Positions 26,386 to 39,699 of a stretch of DNA of 64,000 nt are shown one piece after another (positions within the stretch are counted from its first letter, which is position 1; each line of letters opens with the position of its first letter). The stretch comes from Acidimicrobiaceae bacterium. GTDB lineage: Bacteria > Actinomycetota > Acidimicrobiia > Acidimicrobiales > RAAP-2. The DNA is taken from NCBI GenBank assembly GCA_027451285.1, contig DAIDJP010000018.1:1-64000 (forward strand), written 5' to 3'. A program made the translations under genes and the position numbers. The notes beneath the pieces were generated by a model. That model ran no database searches. It saw only the letters and a program-made list of their open reading frames with translations, and was not told where the DNA came from.

Positions 26386-27641
26386 GCGAGCTCCACCGTC
26401 GCGCCCAGGGCGAGCAGCTGGCCCACGAAGTCCTCGTAGCCGCGCGCGATGTGCTCGTAACCCGCGACGCGCGTCTCGCCCTCGGCGACCAGGCCGGCCA
26501 GGACGAGCGCGGCGCCGGCGCGGATGTCGCTCGCGCGCACGTCGGTGCCCGTGAGGTGGTCGACGCCGCGGATCACCGCGTGGTGCCCGGCCGTCTGGAT
26601 GTCGGCACCGAGGCGAATCAACTCGTCGACGTAGCGAAAGCGCCCGGTGAAGAGGTTCTCGGTCACCACCGAGACGCCGTCGGCGACGGAGAGCACCGTC
26701 GTGATCAGGGGCTTGTAGTCGGTGGCCACGCCGGGATAGGGCAACGTCGCCACGTCACAGGCCAGCGGGCGACGCGCGCCGACGACGCTCACTCCCGGTC
26801 CGGACTCGTCCACCAGAGCGCCCATCGACTCGAGCTTGCGCAGCAGCATCTCCATGTGCTCGGCGCGCGCGTCAACGACGCGCACCTCGCCGCCGGTGAT
26901 CAGCCCGGCCGCCAGATAGGTCGCGGTCACCACGCGGTCGCTGATCACCTCGTGGTCGGTCGGGGTCAGCTCCGCGACGCCGTCGATGGTGAGCCGCGAC
27001 GTGCCCAGGCCCTCGATGCGCGCGCCCATCGCGATGAGCTGGCGGCCCAGGTCCTCGACCTCGGGCTCGCGTGCGGCGTTGTCGATCACCGATCGCCCCT
27101 CGGCGAGCACGCAGGCCATCATCAGGTTGTCGGTCGCGGTGTGGCTCGGATACTCGAGCGTGATGCGCGTCGCGCGCAGGCGCTCTCGCGTGCGGCGCGC
27201 GCGGATCGAGGTGCGGTCGTTCTCGAAGATCGTGCCCATCGCACCGAGGCCCTCGGTGTGAAAGTTGATGGGCCGCTGGCCGAAGTCATCCCCGCCGGGC
27301 AGGGCCATCGACGCCTCCCCGCAGCGTGCGAGCAGCGGCCCGAGCACGACGATCGAGGCGCGCATCGCCTCGAAGAGGTGGGCCGGGGCCACCGGGTGCA
27401 GGTTCGCGGCGTCGGGCACGTCGATCACCAACTCGTGCGGCGCGCTCGTGACCTCACAGCCCAGCGCCACGAGCAGCTCGCTCATCCTCGCGACGTCGGT
27501 GATGTCGGGGACGTTGGTCAGGCGGTGTCGGCCCGAGGCCAGCAGGCAGGCCGCCATCTGCTTGAGGACCGCGTTCTTGGCGCCACGGGCGCGCACCTCG
27601 CCCGCGAGGGGGCCCGCGGCCTTGACCAGGAGAGAACTCAC
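26382..27641 (-). CDS. murA: UDP-N-acetylglucosamine 1-carboxyvinyltransferase
   Basis: GPLAGEVRARGAKNAVLKQMAACLLA, LPYPGVATDYKPL, FTGRFRYVDELIRLGADIQTAGHHAVI, SDIRAGAALVLAGLVAEG. Confidence 0.96.
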   Translation of the reverse strand: MSSLLVKAAGPLAGEVRARGAKNAVLKQMAACLLASGRHRLTNVPDITDVARMSELLVALGCEVTSAPHELVIDVPDAANLHPVAPAHLFEAMRASIVVLGPLLARCGEASMALPGGDDFGQRPINFHTEGLGAMGTIFENDRTSIRARRTRERLRATRITLEYPSHTATDNLMMACVLAEGRSVIDNAAREPEVEDLGRQLIAMGARIEGLGTSRLTIDGVAELTPTDHEVISDRVVTATYLAAGLITGGEVRVVDARAEHMEMLLRKLESMGALVDESGPGVSVVGARRPLACDVATLPYPGVATDYKPLITTVLSVADGVSVVTENLFTGRFRYVDELIRLGADIQTAGHHAVIRGVDHLTGTDVRASDIRAGAALVLAGLVAEGETRVAGYEHIARGYEDFVGQLLALGATVELA

Positions 27642-27679
27642 CCATCAAGTATGGCCGAGGCGCGACGGGCCTCGGTCCG

Positions 27680-28696
27680 ATGAGGTCATCGGGGTATTCT
27701 GCCTACGTGCAACCACCGTCGCGGCCGGACCGCAATATCGCCCTGGAATTGATTCGCGTCACCGAGGCGGCGGCCATCGCCGCGGCCCGCTGGGCCGGAC
27801 GCGGCGACAAGAACGCCGCCGACGGCGCGGCCGTGGACGCCATGAGGTTCGTCCTGGGCGCCGTCGCCATGGACGGCATCGTCGTGATCGGCGAAGGCGA
27901 GAAGGACGAGGCGCCGATGCTCTACAACGGCGAGCACATCGGCGACGGACGTCCGCCGCTGGTGGACGTCGCGGTGGACCCCATCGACGGCACGACACTG
28001 ACCGCGACCGGGCGCAAGGGCGCGCTGAGCGTCATCGCGCTCGCCGAGCGCGGCACGATGTTCAACCCGGGCCCGTGCGTCTACATGAAGAAGGTGGCCG
28101 TCGGCCCGCGCGGGCGCGGCGCCATCGACATCAACGCCACCGCGACCGAGAACCTCCAGGAGCTGTCGCGCCGGCTCAAGAAGCCGATCCAGGAGTTGGG
28201 CGTCGTCATCTTGGACCGACCGCGCCACGACGAGCTGATCGCCGAGGTGCGCGAGGCCGGCGCGCGGATCCTGCTCATCTCCGACGGCGACGTCGCCGGC
28301 GCCATCGCGACGGGCTGGCCCAACTCGGGCGTCGACGTGCTCTTCGGCATCGGGGGCACCCCCGAGGGCGTCATCGCCGCGGCGGCCATCAAGGGACTCG
28401 GTGGCGAGATCCAGGGCGTCCTGCACCCGCGCGACGACGACGAGAGGGCCACCGCCGAGGCGATGGGCTACGACCTGGCGCGCGTGCTCTCCACCGACGA
28501 CCTCGTGGCGAGCGAGGACTGCTTCTTCGCCGCGACCGCGGTGACCGACGGCGACTTCCTGCGCGGCGTGCGCTTCTACGACTTCGGCGCGACCACCCAA
28601 TCCCTAGTCGTGCGTTCGGGTTCGGGCACCGTGCGCACCGTCGAGACCTTCCACCGCCACGACAAGCTCTCCGAGTTCACCAACGCCGGATTCTGA
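27680..28696 (+). CDS. glpX: fructose-1,6-bisphosphatase class II
   Basis: VTEAAAIAAARWAGRGDKNAADGAAVDAMR, VVIGEGEKDEAPMLYNGEHIG, DPIDGTTLTATGRKGALSVIALA. Confidence 0.96.
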   Translation: MRSSGYSAYVQPPSRPDRNIALELIRVTEAAAIAAARWAGRGDKNAADGAAVDAMRFVLGAVAMDGIVVIGEGEKDEAPMLYNGEHIGDGRPPLVDVAVDPIDGTTLTATGRKGALSVIALAERGTMFNPGPCVYMKKVAVGPRGRGAIDINATATENLQELSRRLKKPIQELGVVILDRPRHDELIAEVREAGARILLISDGDVAGAIATGWPNSGVDVLFGIGGTPEGVIAAAAIKGLGGEIQGVLHPRDDDERATAEAMGYDLARVLSTDDLVASEDCFFAATAVTDGDFLRGVRFYDFGATTQSLVVRSGSGTVRTVETFHRHDKLSEFTNAGF

Positions 28697-28701
28697 CCCG
28701 T

Positions 28702-28721
28702 TGCGCGCGTGCTCGCGCGCA
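28702..28721. terminator. GC-only hairpin TGCGCGCG-TGCT-CGCGCGCA after glpX (no U-tract)
   Basis: Perfect 8-bp stem, 4-nt loop, directly after the glpX stop; function uncertain. Confidence 0.4.
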
Positions 28722-28764
28722 CGTAGTCTCCGCGTAGGAGCATCGTCGGACAAGGAGGGTTGTC

Positions 28765-29196
28765 ATGCACGTATCTGACCTACTGGCCGTGAAGGGCCGC
28801 GAGGTCGCCACGATCTCCCAGGAGCGCACCGTGGCCGACGCGCTGGCCGTTCTGCGCGAGCACGGAATCGGCGCGATCGTCGTCACCTCGTCGGTGGCGC
28901 CGCTGTCAGGCATCGTCTCGGAGCGCGACATCGTGCGCGCGCTCGCCGTCCACGGCGCCGCCGCCCTCGACATGGCGGTGGCGGACCTGATGAGCACGAC
29001 GGTCACGACCTGCACCGAGGAGACGTCGGTCGACGAGCTGATGGCGCTGATGACCGAGCGGCGGATCCGCCACGTGCCGGTCGTCGTCGACGCCGCCCTG
29101 GTCGGGCTGGTCTCCATCGGCGACGTCGTCAAGGCGCGCGTCGATGAGCTCGAGCGCGAGCGCCGCGAACTGATCGACTACGTGAACGCCCGCTAG
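28765..29196 (+). CDS. CBS-domain pair protein
   Basis: ERTVADALAVLREHGIGAIVVTSSVAPLSGIVSERDIVRAL ... ETSVDELMALMTERRIRHVPVVVDAALVGLVSIGDVVKARVDELE. Confidence 0.93.
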   Translation: MHVSDLLAVKGREVATISQERTVADALAVLREHGIGAIVVTSSVAPLSGIVSERDIVRALAVHGAAALDMAVADLMSTTVTTCTEETSVDELMALMTERRIRHVPVVVDAALVGLVSIGDVVKARVDELERERRELIDYVNAR

Positions 29197-29625
29197 CTAC
29201 TTGGCGGCCGCTCGCAGGCGCAGTTCCGCGCGCGCGAGCGCCGCGTGCGCGGCCAGGTGCGGCGCGTGGTCGTCGGGATTGGCCGCGGTGTTCGAGGCCA
29301 GTTCGGCCTCGAGGCGATCCTTGGCAGCCTGCGCGCGCGCCACGTCGATGTCGGCGACGTTCTCGGCGACTCCGGCGAGCACGGTGACCAGGGTCACGCC
29401 CTCACCGGCCGAGCCCACCTGGAAGTATCCGCCGTGCACCGCGAAGGCGATCTCGCCCTCGGAGGTCTGCACCCGCACCACGCCGGGCACGACGTCGCCC
29501 ACGGTGGCCGTGTGACCGGGCAGCACCATGAACTCACCGGCGCTCGAACGCGCCACGATGGACGTCGCCTCGCCCGCAAAGAGTGCGGCCTCGGGGGTCA
29601 CGATCTCGACGCGCAGGGTGGCCAC
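29197..29625 (-). CDS. atpC: ATP synthase epsilon subunit
   Basis: VATLRVEIVTPEAALFAGEATSIVARSSAGEFMVLPGHTATVGDVVPGVVRV; follows atpD. GTG start at 29625; the ORF track fused it upstream in a false frame. Confidence 0.94.
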   Translation of the reverse strand: MATLRVEIVTPEAALFAGEATSIVARSSAGEFMVLPGHTATVGDVVPGVVRVQTSEGEIAFAVHGGYFQVGSAGEGVTLVTVLAGVAENVADIDVARAQAAKDRLEAELASNTAANPDDHAPHLAAHAALARAELRLRAAAK

Positions 29626-29627
29626 GA

Positions 29628-31962
<2,335 letters not shown>

Positions 31963-31986
31963 GGCTCCTCCTCTCCTCTTCGAGAC

Positions 31987-33504
<1,518 letters not shown>

Positions 33505-33520
33505 CACAGTGTCCTTTTGG

Positions 33521-34429
33521 TTATTCGTTGCTAGAGAGGGAGTCGTAGAGGTGGCCCTGGGCCAACGCGTCGTGCAGCACGCCGAGGCGTCCGCGCGTCG
33601 TCGCATCGAGGCGCAGGTCGCCCACCTCGACCAGGACGCCGCCGAGCAGCGAGGCGTCGTCGACCTCGAGCAGCTCGACCGAGTGGCCGGTCAGGGTCGA
33701 GAGCGACGTCGACAGCTCGTCGCGGCTCGTCTCGTCGAGGGCGCGCGCGCTGTGCACGCGCGCCACGCGCCAGTCGTGGGCCCGGGCGACGAAGTCGACC
33801 AGGAAGTCGAGCGTGCCCACCAGGTCGCGCGGGCGTCCGCCCTCGACCACGAAGCGCGCCAGGGCGAGAGTCGTGTCGTCGACGCGGCCTTCGAGGAGTT
33901 GGTCAGTCGCCCCCCGTCGTGCCGCGAGGTCGGCGTCGCGGTCCAGGAGGAGCCGGCGCAGGGCGTCGTGGGACTCGACGGCGCGCGCCCAGGCGAAGAG
34001 CTCGTCACCGATGCGCGTGAAGTCCTCGGTCGGGGTGTCCTCGAGCATCGCGTCGGCAAAGCCCGCGACACGCGCGCGGGCGCCCAGCAGTGCGAGGCCG
34101 GCGAGGTCGAGCGCGCCGGTCTCTGAGAGCGTGCGCGCCATCACGGCGAGCTCGGCGAAGGCGTGGGCGACCTCCTGAGCGGGGACCCGGGCCGCCGCGT
34201 AGACGGCGAGGCGGCGCGTCGTCGCCTCCACCTTGTCGACTAAGAGGTCGTTCAACACGTTGGCGCGCGTCACGCCGCTCAGCGAGGTGTCGGCCAGGAA
34301 GCCGCGCAGGTCCGCGCGGGCGAGAACAGTCTGCTCGAGGTTGGTCAGCTCCCCGGCGACGCGGGTGCGCCCCGCGTCGTCGAGCGCACCCAACAGCGCG
34401 CTGGCGAATCCTTCGAGCCGAGGCTGCAT
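33521..34429 (-). CDS. atpH: ATP synthase delta subunit
   Basis: Position between atpF and atpA; C-terminal [57 protein letters not shown]. Confidence 0.93.
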   Translation of the reverse strand: MQPRLEGFASALLGALDDAGRTRVAGELTNLEQTVLARADLRGFLADTSLSGVTRANVLNDLLVDKVEATTRRLAVYAAARVPAQEVAHAFAELAVMARTLSETGALDLAGLALLGARARVAGFADAMLEDTPTEDFTRIGDELFAWARAVESHDALRRLLLDRDADLAARRGATDQLLEGRVDDTTLALARFVVEGGRPRDLVGTLDFLVDFVARAHDWRVARVHSARALDETSRDELSTSLSTLTGHSVELLEVDDASLLGGVLVEVGDLRLDATTRGRLGVLHDALAQGHLYDSLSSNE

Positions 34430-34431
34430 GA

Positions 34432-34953
34432 TTAGTCGTCCGTCCCGCGGGTCTGGGCGCCGATGGCCGCCACGGCCTCGCGCACGAGCTCCTGGTGGGC
34501 GCTCTGGTCCACTTCGCGTCCGACGATCGTCGCGACCAGGTCGAAGACGATCTCGCCGATTCGCGCCGAGGCCTCGTCGACGGCGCGCTGGCGCGCGGCG
34601 GCGACTTCGACCTGAGCGGAGGCGACGATGCGGTCGTACTCGGCCTGAGCACGCCCGCCGGCCTCGGCCTTGAGCTGGTCCGCGGTCGCCTGAGCGGCGG
34701 CCACGATCTCACGGGCGTTGTCGCGCGCCTCGTTGAGGATGCGCTGACGCTCGTCGTCGGAGGCGGCGGCCTCGGCCCGCGCGGCGTCGGCGGCCTCGAG
34801 GGCGGTGCGGATCTTCTCCTGGCGCGCCTCGAGCGCCCCGTTGATGGGCGGCACGATGTACTTGGTGACCAGGTACAGGATCACTGCTACCACGAGCAAT
34901 TCGACGAAGAACGTCCCGTTGGGAAGCAGGAACACGGACTCAGCGAACATCAT
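34432..34953 (-). CDS. atpF: ATP synthase b subunit
   Basis: N-terminal TM FFVELLVVAVILYLVTKYIVPPINGALEARQEKIRTALEAADAARAEA coiled coil. Confidence 0.95.
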   Translation of the reverse strand: MMFAESVFLLPNGTFFVELLVVAVILYLVTKYIVPPINGALEARQEKIRTALEAADAARAEAAASDDERQRILNEARDNAREIVAAAQATADQLKAEAGGRAQAEYDRIVASAQVEVAAARQRAVDEASARIGEIVFDLVATIVGREVDQSAHQELVREAVAAIGAQTRGTDD

Positions 34954-34998
34954 CTCTTTCGACCTTCTTTCACGATGCCGTCGGTTGACGGCGCCTGG

Positions 34999-35265
34999 CT
35001 ACTGCGTCTTGAAGACGTAGACGAAGACGACCATGAACAGCAGGTTGATGAAGTACATGGCTTCGACCAGACCAACGGTCAAGAAGAAGTACTGACGGGC
35101 CTTGTTCTCGATCTCGGGCTGGCGGGCGATGGCCGCGATCGTCTGGCTGCCGGCCAGACCGTCACCGATGGCCGCACCGATGGCGCCGCCTCCGAGGGCG
35201 AGTCCACCGCCGACCAGCGCGCCGGCGACGCGTACCGCCGACCCGATGTCTGAAGCATTTGCCAT
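34999..35265 (-). CDS. atpE: ATP synthase c subunit
   Basis: [33 protein letters not shown] ... [21 protein letters not shown]. Confidence 0.97.
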   Translation of the reverse strand: MANASDIGSAVRVAGALVGGGLALGGGAIGAAIGDGLAGSQTIAAIARQPEIENKARQYFFLTVGLVEAMYFINLLFMVVFVYVFKTQ

Positions 35266-35291
35266 TGTGTTATTCCTCCTGGGTTGGGTTA

Positions 35292-36068
35292 CTACGAGGC
35301 CGTCAGGGCCTCGGTCGAGGCCGGTTCATGCTCGTCGGCGTGATCGTTGCTCATCGCCATGCCGAAGTACAGGATCGTCAGCAGCATGAAGATGAACGCC
35401 TGGATGGCGCCGATGAACAGGTCGAAGGGCTTCCAGATGATCTCGCCGAAGGGCACGACGTAGATCGGCAGCAGGGTCGTCATGACGAGGATCATGAGGC
35501 CGCCGGAGAAGATGTTGCCGAAGAGACGGAAGGTCAGCGTGATGGGCTTGGTGATCTCTTCGATGATGTTGATGGGCGCCAGCGCCGTGTACGGCTGGGC
35601 GTAGTGGCGCAGGTAGCCGCGGATGCCGCGCGCGCGCAGCGACTCCACGTGCACCCAGACGATCACGAGCAGCGCCATGGCGAGGGGCAGGTTGACGTCG
35701 CTCGTCGGCGAGGGCAGGATCTCGGCCGAGACGCCCGGATGCAGGGCCGAGGGGATGAAGCCGATCCAGTTCGAGATCAGCACGAACATGAAGACGGTCA
35801 TGCCGATCGGCACGAAGCGACGGCCCTGGGGGCCGATGGCCGAGTCGGCGAGGTCGCTGACCTGCTCATAGAGCAATTCCCAGATCAACTGGAGTTTGCC
35901 CGGCACGCCCGAGGTGACCTTGGCGCGCATGCGAAAGGCCAACGCGAGGAAGATCACTGCCGCGAGGAGGGTGGAGGTCGCGATGTCGGCGTCGATCGCC
36001 AGCCCGAAGATGTGGACCAACGGGTGGACGCCGACGTGGATCTCCTTGGCCGCGTACAGCGTCCTCAC
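35292..36068 (-). CDS. atpB: ATP synthase a subunit
   Basis: [76 protein letters not shown]. Confidence 0.97.
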   Translation of the reverse strand: MRTLYAAKEIHVGVHPLVHIFGLAIDADIATSTLLAAVIFLALAFRMRAKVTSGVPGKLQLIWELLYEQVSDLADSAIGPQGRRFVPIGMTVFMFVLISNWIGFIPSALHPGVSAEILPSPTSDVNLPLAMALLVIVWVHVESLRARGIRGYLRHYAQPYTALAPINIIEEITKPITLTFRLFGNIFSGGLMILVMTTLLPIYVVPFGEIIWKPFDLFIGAIQAFIFMLLTILYFGMAMSNDHADEHEPASTEALTAS

Positions 36069-36478
36069 TCGATTCCTCCCTTATCCGCCACCACGCGTAA
36101 CACGTTCATGACGAACACGATCTGATAAAGCACAAGCCCTGACACAATACCGATTCCCAAGGGGGCGCTCAGCCAAACGGCGCCCAAAATGACAATGGTC
36201 ATCACGACGAGTCGAGAGGCGGTCTTTCCCCCCAGCTGGCGGCGCACCGCCTTGTTGGACTGCTCGCCCTTTAACTCGACGCGCGCGGCCTGGCGATCGA
36301 GGAAACGCAGGTTGATCACGGCGAGCGCCACGCCGAGGGCCACGCCGAGCGCGGCCAGGGGCGGAGCCAGGAACGCGGCGACGAGAAAGCCCACGAAACC
36401 CACGAGAATGGCCGACAAGGTGGTGCGACGAAGCAGGCGCGGGAGGGTCTGGGCGGGTAGGTTTTCGAGCACAAGCAA
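36065..36478 (-). CDS. ATP synthase subunit I-like membrane protein
   Basis: Small multi-TM protein directly upstream of and overlapping atpB (ATGA). Confidence 0.75.
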   Translation of the reverse strand: MLVLENLPAQTLPRLLRRTTLSAILVGFVGFLVAAFLAPPLAALGVALGVALAVINLRFLDRQAARVELKGEQSNKAVRRQLGGKTASRLVVMTIVILGAVWLSAPLGIGIVSGLVLYQIVFVMNVLRVVADKGGIE

Positions 36479-36487
36479 TGGGTTTCT

Positions 36488-36745
36488 CTAGAGGAAACGT
36501 CGGACTTGCTTCACTACGCTCAGCACGGCGACGACCGTCCCCAACACTACCCCGAACAACAAACCCCCCGGAGCGATGTTCAGGGCGTGATCGATCCACA
36601 GCCCGAGCGCGACGCCCGCCGCCTCGCACAGGGCGATGGTCATGCCCATGGTGGCGAAGACCGCTACCCCGGGCAGGTCGCGCGTCGGGCGGTGGAACCG
36701 ATCTGGTTCGCCCTGGTCGTGGGGTTCTTCGATCGGCTCGGTCAT
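36488..36745 (-). CDS. AtpZ-like small membrane protein
   Basis: Two TM helices, GVALGLWIDHALNIAPGGLLFGVVLGTVVAVLSVVKQVRRF. Confidence 0.72.
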   Translation of the reverse strand: MTEPIEEPHDQGEPDRFHRPTRDLPGVAVFATMGMTIALCEAAGVALGLWIDHALNIAPGGLLFGVVLGTVVAVLSVVKQVRRFL

Positions 36746-37884
36746 TGGTGGACCCGCTCGGGGCTCTCGTCAGTCTCGGGGCGCCGATGCGCCAAACGCG
36801 CCGCCAGCGGCGAGAACCACGTGAAGAGCGCGACCAGCATCAGCGCGACGCCAATGGGGATGAAGACGTTGATCGCCGGCTCAAAGAGGGGAAAGAGCAC
36901 GAAGGCGCACAGCAGCGCCGTCCACAGCCACAAGATCACGACCGTACGGCGATGACCGTGGCCCAGGCGCATGAGGCGGTGGTGGATGTGGTTCTTGTCC
37001 GGGGTGTGAAAGCCCTGCCCGGAGAGCGTGCGGCGCACGAAGGCCCAGGTCGCGTCGATCAAGGGGACCCCCAGGATGAAGACGGGGATCAGCAGGGGCG
37101 CGAAGAAGAAGAAGGTGACCCCGCTCGCCGGCGGGGTCCGCCCGCCGATGACCATCGTCGAGGCGCTCATCAACAGCCCGAGCATCAGGGCCCCCGCGTC
37201 GCCCATGAAGAGCTTCGCGGGGTGGAAGTTGTCGCGCAGGAATCCCAGGCTGATCCCGCAGGTGATCGCGGCCACTAACGGGCCGATGTTGCTCACCGGC
37301 AGTAGGCCCAGGTCCTCGAGGCGCAGACCGTAGACGCACAGGGTTCCCGAGGCGATCGTGACGATCCCCGCCGCCAGGCCGTCGAGCCCGTCGATGAGAT
37401 TCACGGCGTTAGACAGCGCGAAGACCCACACCGCGGTGATCACCGGCAGGATCGAAGGCCCCAACACCACGAATCCCGCGAAGGGCAGCTTGAGCTGGTA
37501 CATCGTGGCGCCCGAGAAGTACAGCACCGAGGCGGCGAGGAACTGACCGGCCACCTTGGCCGGGGCGCTCATCTCGCGAAAGTCGTCGACGACGCCCACC
37601 ACGAAGATGACCCCCGCGGCGACGAGCACACCGATCATCTCGTGGCTCGAGGAGATCACCGCGCGCAGCGGCGTGATGGCGACGGCGACGATCAGCGCGA
37701 CGCACAGTCCGATGAACATCGCCGCTCCCCCGCCGTAGGGGGTGACCGCCTGGTGGACCTTGCGCTCGTCGGGCTGGGCGGTGTAGCCCACCTTGATCGA
37801 GATCGCGCGCGCGGGCCGGTCCGCGAGCATCGTCACCAGTGCCCCGACGACCATCACCACCGCGTAGGCCGCAAGGTTGTTCAC
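36742..37884 (-). CDS. undecaprenyl-phosphate GlcNAc-1-phosphate transferase-like (WecA/MraY family)
   Basis: YTAQPDERKVHQAVTPYGGGAAMFIG, GVVDDFREMSAPAKV, NAVNLIDGLDGLAAGI, GFLRDNFHPAKLFMGDAGALMLG, HTPDKNHIHHRLMRLGHGHR. Confidence 0.94.
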   Translation of the reverse strand: MNNLAAYAVVMVVGALVTMLADRPARAISIKVGYTAQPDERKVHQAVTPYGGGAAMFIGLCVALIVAVAITPLRAVISSSHEMIGVLVAAGVIFVVGVVDDFREMSAPAKVAGQFLAASVLYFSGATMYQLKLPFAGFVVLGPSILPVITAVWVFALSNAVNLIDGLDGLAAGIVTIASGTLCVYGLRLEDLGLLPVSNIGPLVAAITCGISLGFLRDNFHPAKLFMGDAGALMLGLLMSASTMVIGGRTPPASGVTFFFFAPLLIPVFILGVPLIDATWAFVRRTLSGQGFHTPDKNHIHHRLMRLGHGHRRTVVILWLWTALLCAFVLFPLFEPAINVFIPIGVALMLVALFTWFSPLAARLAHRRPETDESPERVHQ

Positions 37885-37886
37885 GG

Positions 37887-39173
37887 TTAGTTCGTGAAGG
37901 CGCCGTACGGGTTGAAGGCGCGACAGAGCTCGCCCACCTCGGCGCGCACGGCGACGATCTGGGTCTCGTCGGCGCGCCCGCGCAGCGCGCGGGCCATCAG
38001 GGTGGCCACCCGGGCGAACTCCTCCTCGCGCAGTCCGGCCGTCGTCTCGGCGGCGGTGCCCACGCGCAGGCCCGAGGTGATGAAGGCGCTGCGCGGGTCG
38101 TCGGGGATGGTGTTGCGGTTCGTGGTGATGCCAGCGCGATCCAGGACCTCCTGGGCCTCCTTGCCGGTGAGATCCTCGTCGAAGGTGCGCAGGTCCAAAA
38201 GCACCATGTGGTTCTCGGTGCCGCCGGAGACCATGCGGAACCCCTCGGCGGCGAGCGCCGCGCCGAAGGCGACCGAGTTCTTCACGATCTGCTCGGTGTA
38301 GGTCGAGAACGACGGCTGGGCCGCTTCGCGGAAGGCCACGGCCTTGGCCGCGATCGAGTGCTCGAGGGGTCCGCCCTGCTGGCCCGGAAAGACGGCCGAG
38401 TCGATCCTCTTGGCGTGCTCCTCACGGCACAGGATCGCCCCGCCGCGCGGTCCGCGCAGGGTCTTGTGCGTCGTGAAGGCCACCACGTCGGCGTAGGGCA
38501 CGGGGTTGGGGTGCGAGCCGCCGGCGATCAGCCCGGCCACGTGCGCCGAGTCGAACATGAGAAGCGCCCCCACCTCGTCGGCGATCTCACGGAAGGGCGC
38601 CGGATCGATGCGTCGGGCGTAGGCGGTCGCGCCGGCGACGATCAGCTTGGGCCGGTGCGCGAGGGCCAGGTCGCGCACGTTGTCGAAGTCGATGATCTCG
38701 CCCGGCGCGTCGGGGTCGTCCGAGCGCGGCGTCACGCCGTAGGAGACGAAGTGCCAGGCCTTGGACGTCATCGACGCAGGCGACCCGTGCGTGAGGTGAC
38801 CGCCCTGGTCGAGGCGCATCGCGAGGATGGTGTCGCCCGCGTCGAGCAACGCCTGGTAGACGGCGACGTTGGCGTTGGCCCCGCTGTGGGGCTGGACGTT
38901 GGCGTGGTCGGCGCCAAAGAGCGCCGTCAGGCGACGCCGCGCGAGGTCCTCGACCTCGTCGACGATCTGGTTGCCGCCGTAGTAGCGGCGCCCGGGATAG
39001 CCCTCGGCGTACTTGTTCGTCAGGATCGATCCGGTCGCGGCCATCACCGCGGGCGAGGCGAAGTTCTCGCTGGCGATGAGCTGCAGCGTCGTGGTCTGGC
39101 GCTGCCACTCTTGGGCGAGGAGGTCGGACACCTCGTCGTCGTTGGTGATCCAGGCGTCAAAGGGTGAGCTCAC
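37887..39173 (-). CDS. glyA: serine hydroxymethyltransferase
   Basis: LIASENFASPAVMAATGSILTNKYAEGYPGRRYYGGNQIVDEVE, FTTHKTLRGPRGGAILC. Confidence 0.98.
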   Translation of the reverse strand: MSSPFDAWITNDDEVSDLLAQEWQRQTTTLQLIASENFASPAVMAATGSILTNKYAEGYPGRRYYGGNQIVDEVEDLARRRLTALFGADHANVQPHSGANANVAVYQALLDAGDTILAMRLDQGGHLTHGSPASMTSKAWHFVSYGVTPRSDDPDAPGEIIDFDNVRDLALAHRPKLIVAGATAYARRIDPAPFREIADEVGALLMFDSAHVAGLIAGGSHPNPVPYADVVAFTTHKTLRGPRGGAILCREEHAKRIDSAVFPGQQGGPLEHSIAAKAVAFREAAQPSFSTYTEQIVKNSVAFGAALAAEGFRMVSGGTENHMVLLDLRTFDEDLTGKEAQEVLDRAGITTNRNTIPDDPRSAFITSGLRVGTAAETTAGLREEEFARVATLMARALRGRADETQIVAVRAEVGELCRAFNPYGAFTN

Positions 39174-39175
39174 GG

Positions 39176-39640
39176 CTACCTCTCAGTCAGGGCCGCGTCG
39201 AGCGCGGACAGTTTCGCGATGCGTTGAAGGTGACGTCCCTCGCCGGGCACGGCCGCGAGCCAGGCCGCCAGGGCCTCGACCGCTACCGACTCGCCGATCA
39301 GGCGAGCGCCGAGGCAGAGCACGTTGGCGTGGTTGTGCTCGCGCGCGAGATGCGCCGAGGTCACGTCGTGCACGAGGGCCGCACGGATCCCGGGGATCTT
39401 GTTGGCGGCGATCGAGACACCGATCCCCGAACCACAGACGACGACGCCGAGGTCGGCGTCACCCGAGGCCACGGCGCGCGCGGCCGCCGCGGCGAAGTCG
39501 GGGTAGTCCACCGACGTGGTCGACGAATCGGTCCCAAAGTCGAGCACCTCGTGACCCCAGTCGGCCAGCGTCGTCGCCAGCAGGCTCTTCACGTCGTAGC
39601 CGGCGTGGTCGGATCCCAGGGCCACACGCATCGCCCCCAC
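39176..39640 (-). CDS. rpiB: ribose-5-phosphate isomerase B
   Basis: VALGSDHAGYDVKSLL, DYPDFAAAAARAVASGDADLGVVVCGSGIGVSIAANKIPGIRAALV, AREHNHANVLCLGARLIG. Confidence 0.95.
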   Translation of the reverse strand: MGAMRVALGSDHAGYDVKSLLATTLADWGHEVLDFGTDSSTTSVDYPDFAAAAARAVASGDADLGVVVCGSGIGVSIAANKIPGIRAALVHDVTSAHLAREHNHANVLCLGARLIGESVAVEALAAWLAAVPGEGRHLQRIAKLSALDAALTER

Positions 39641-39699
39641 CCTACCCGTCGACCGTTCTCGGTCTTCTGATCGTGAGAGCCTTCACTAGGATCGGGCAA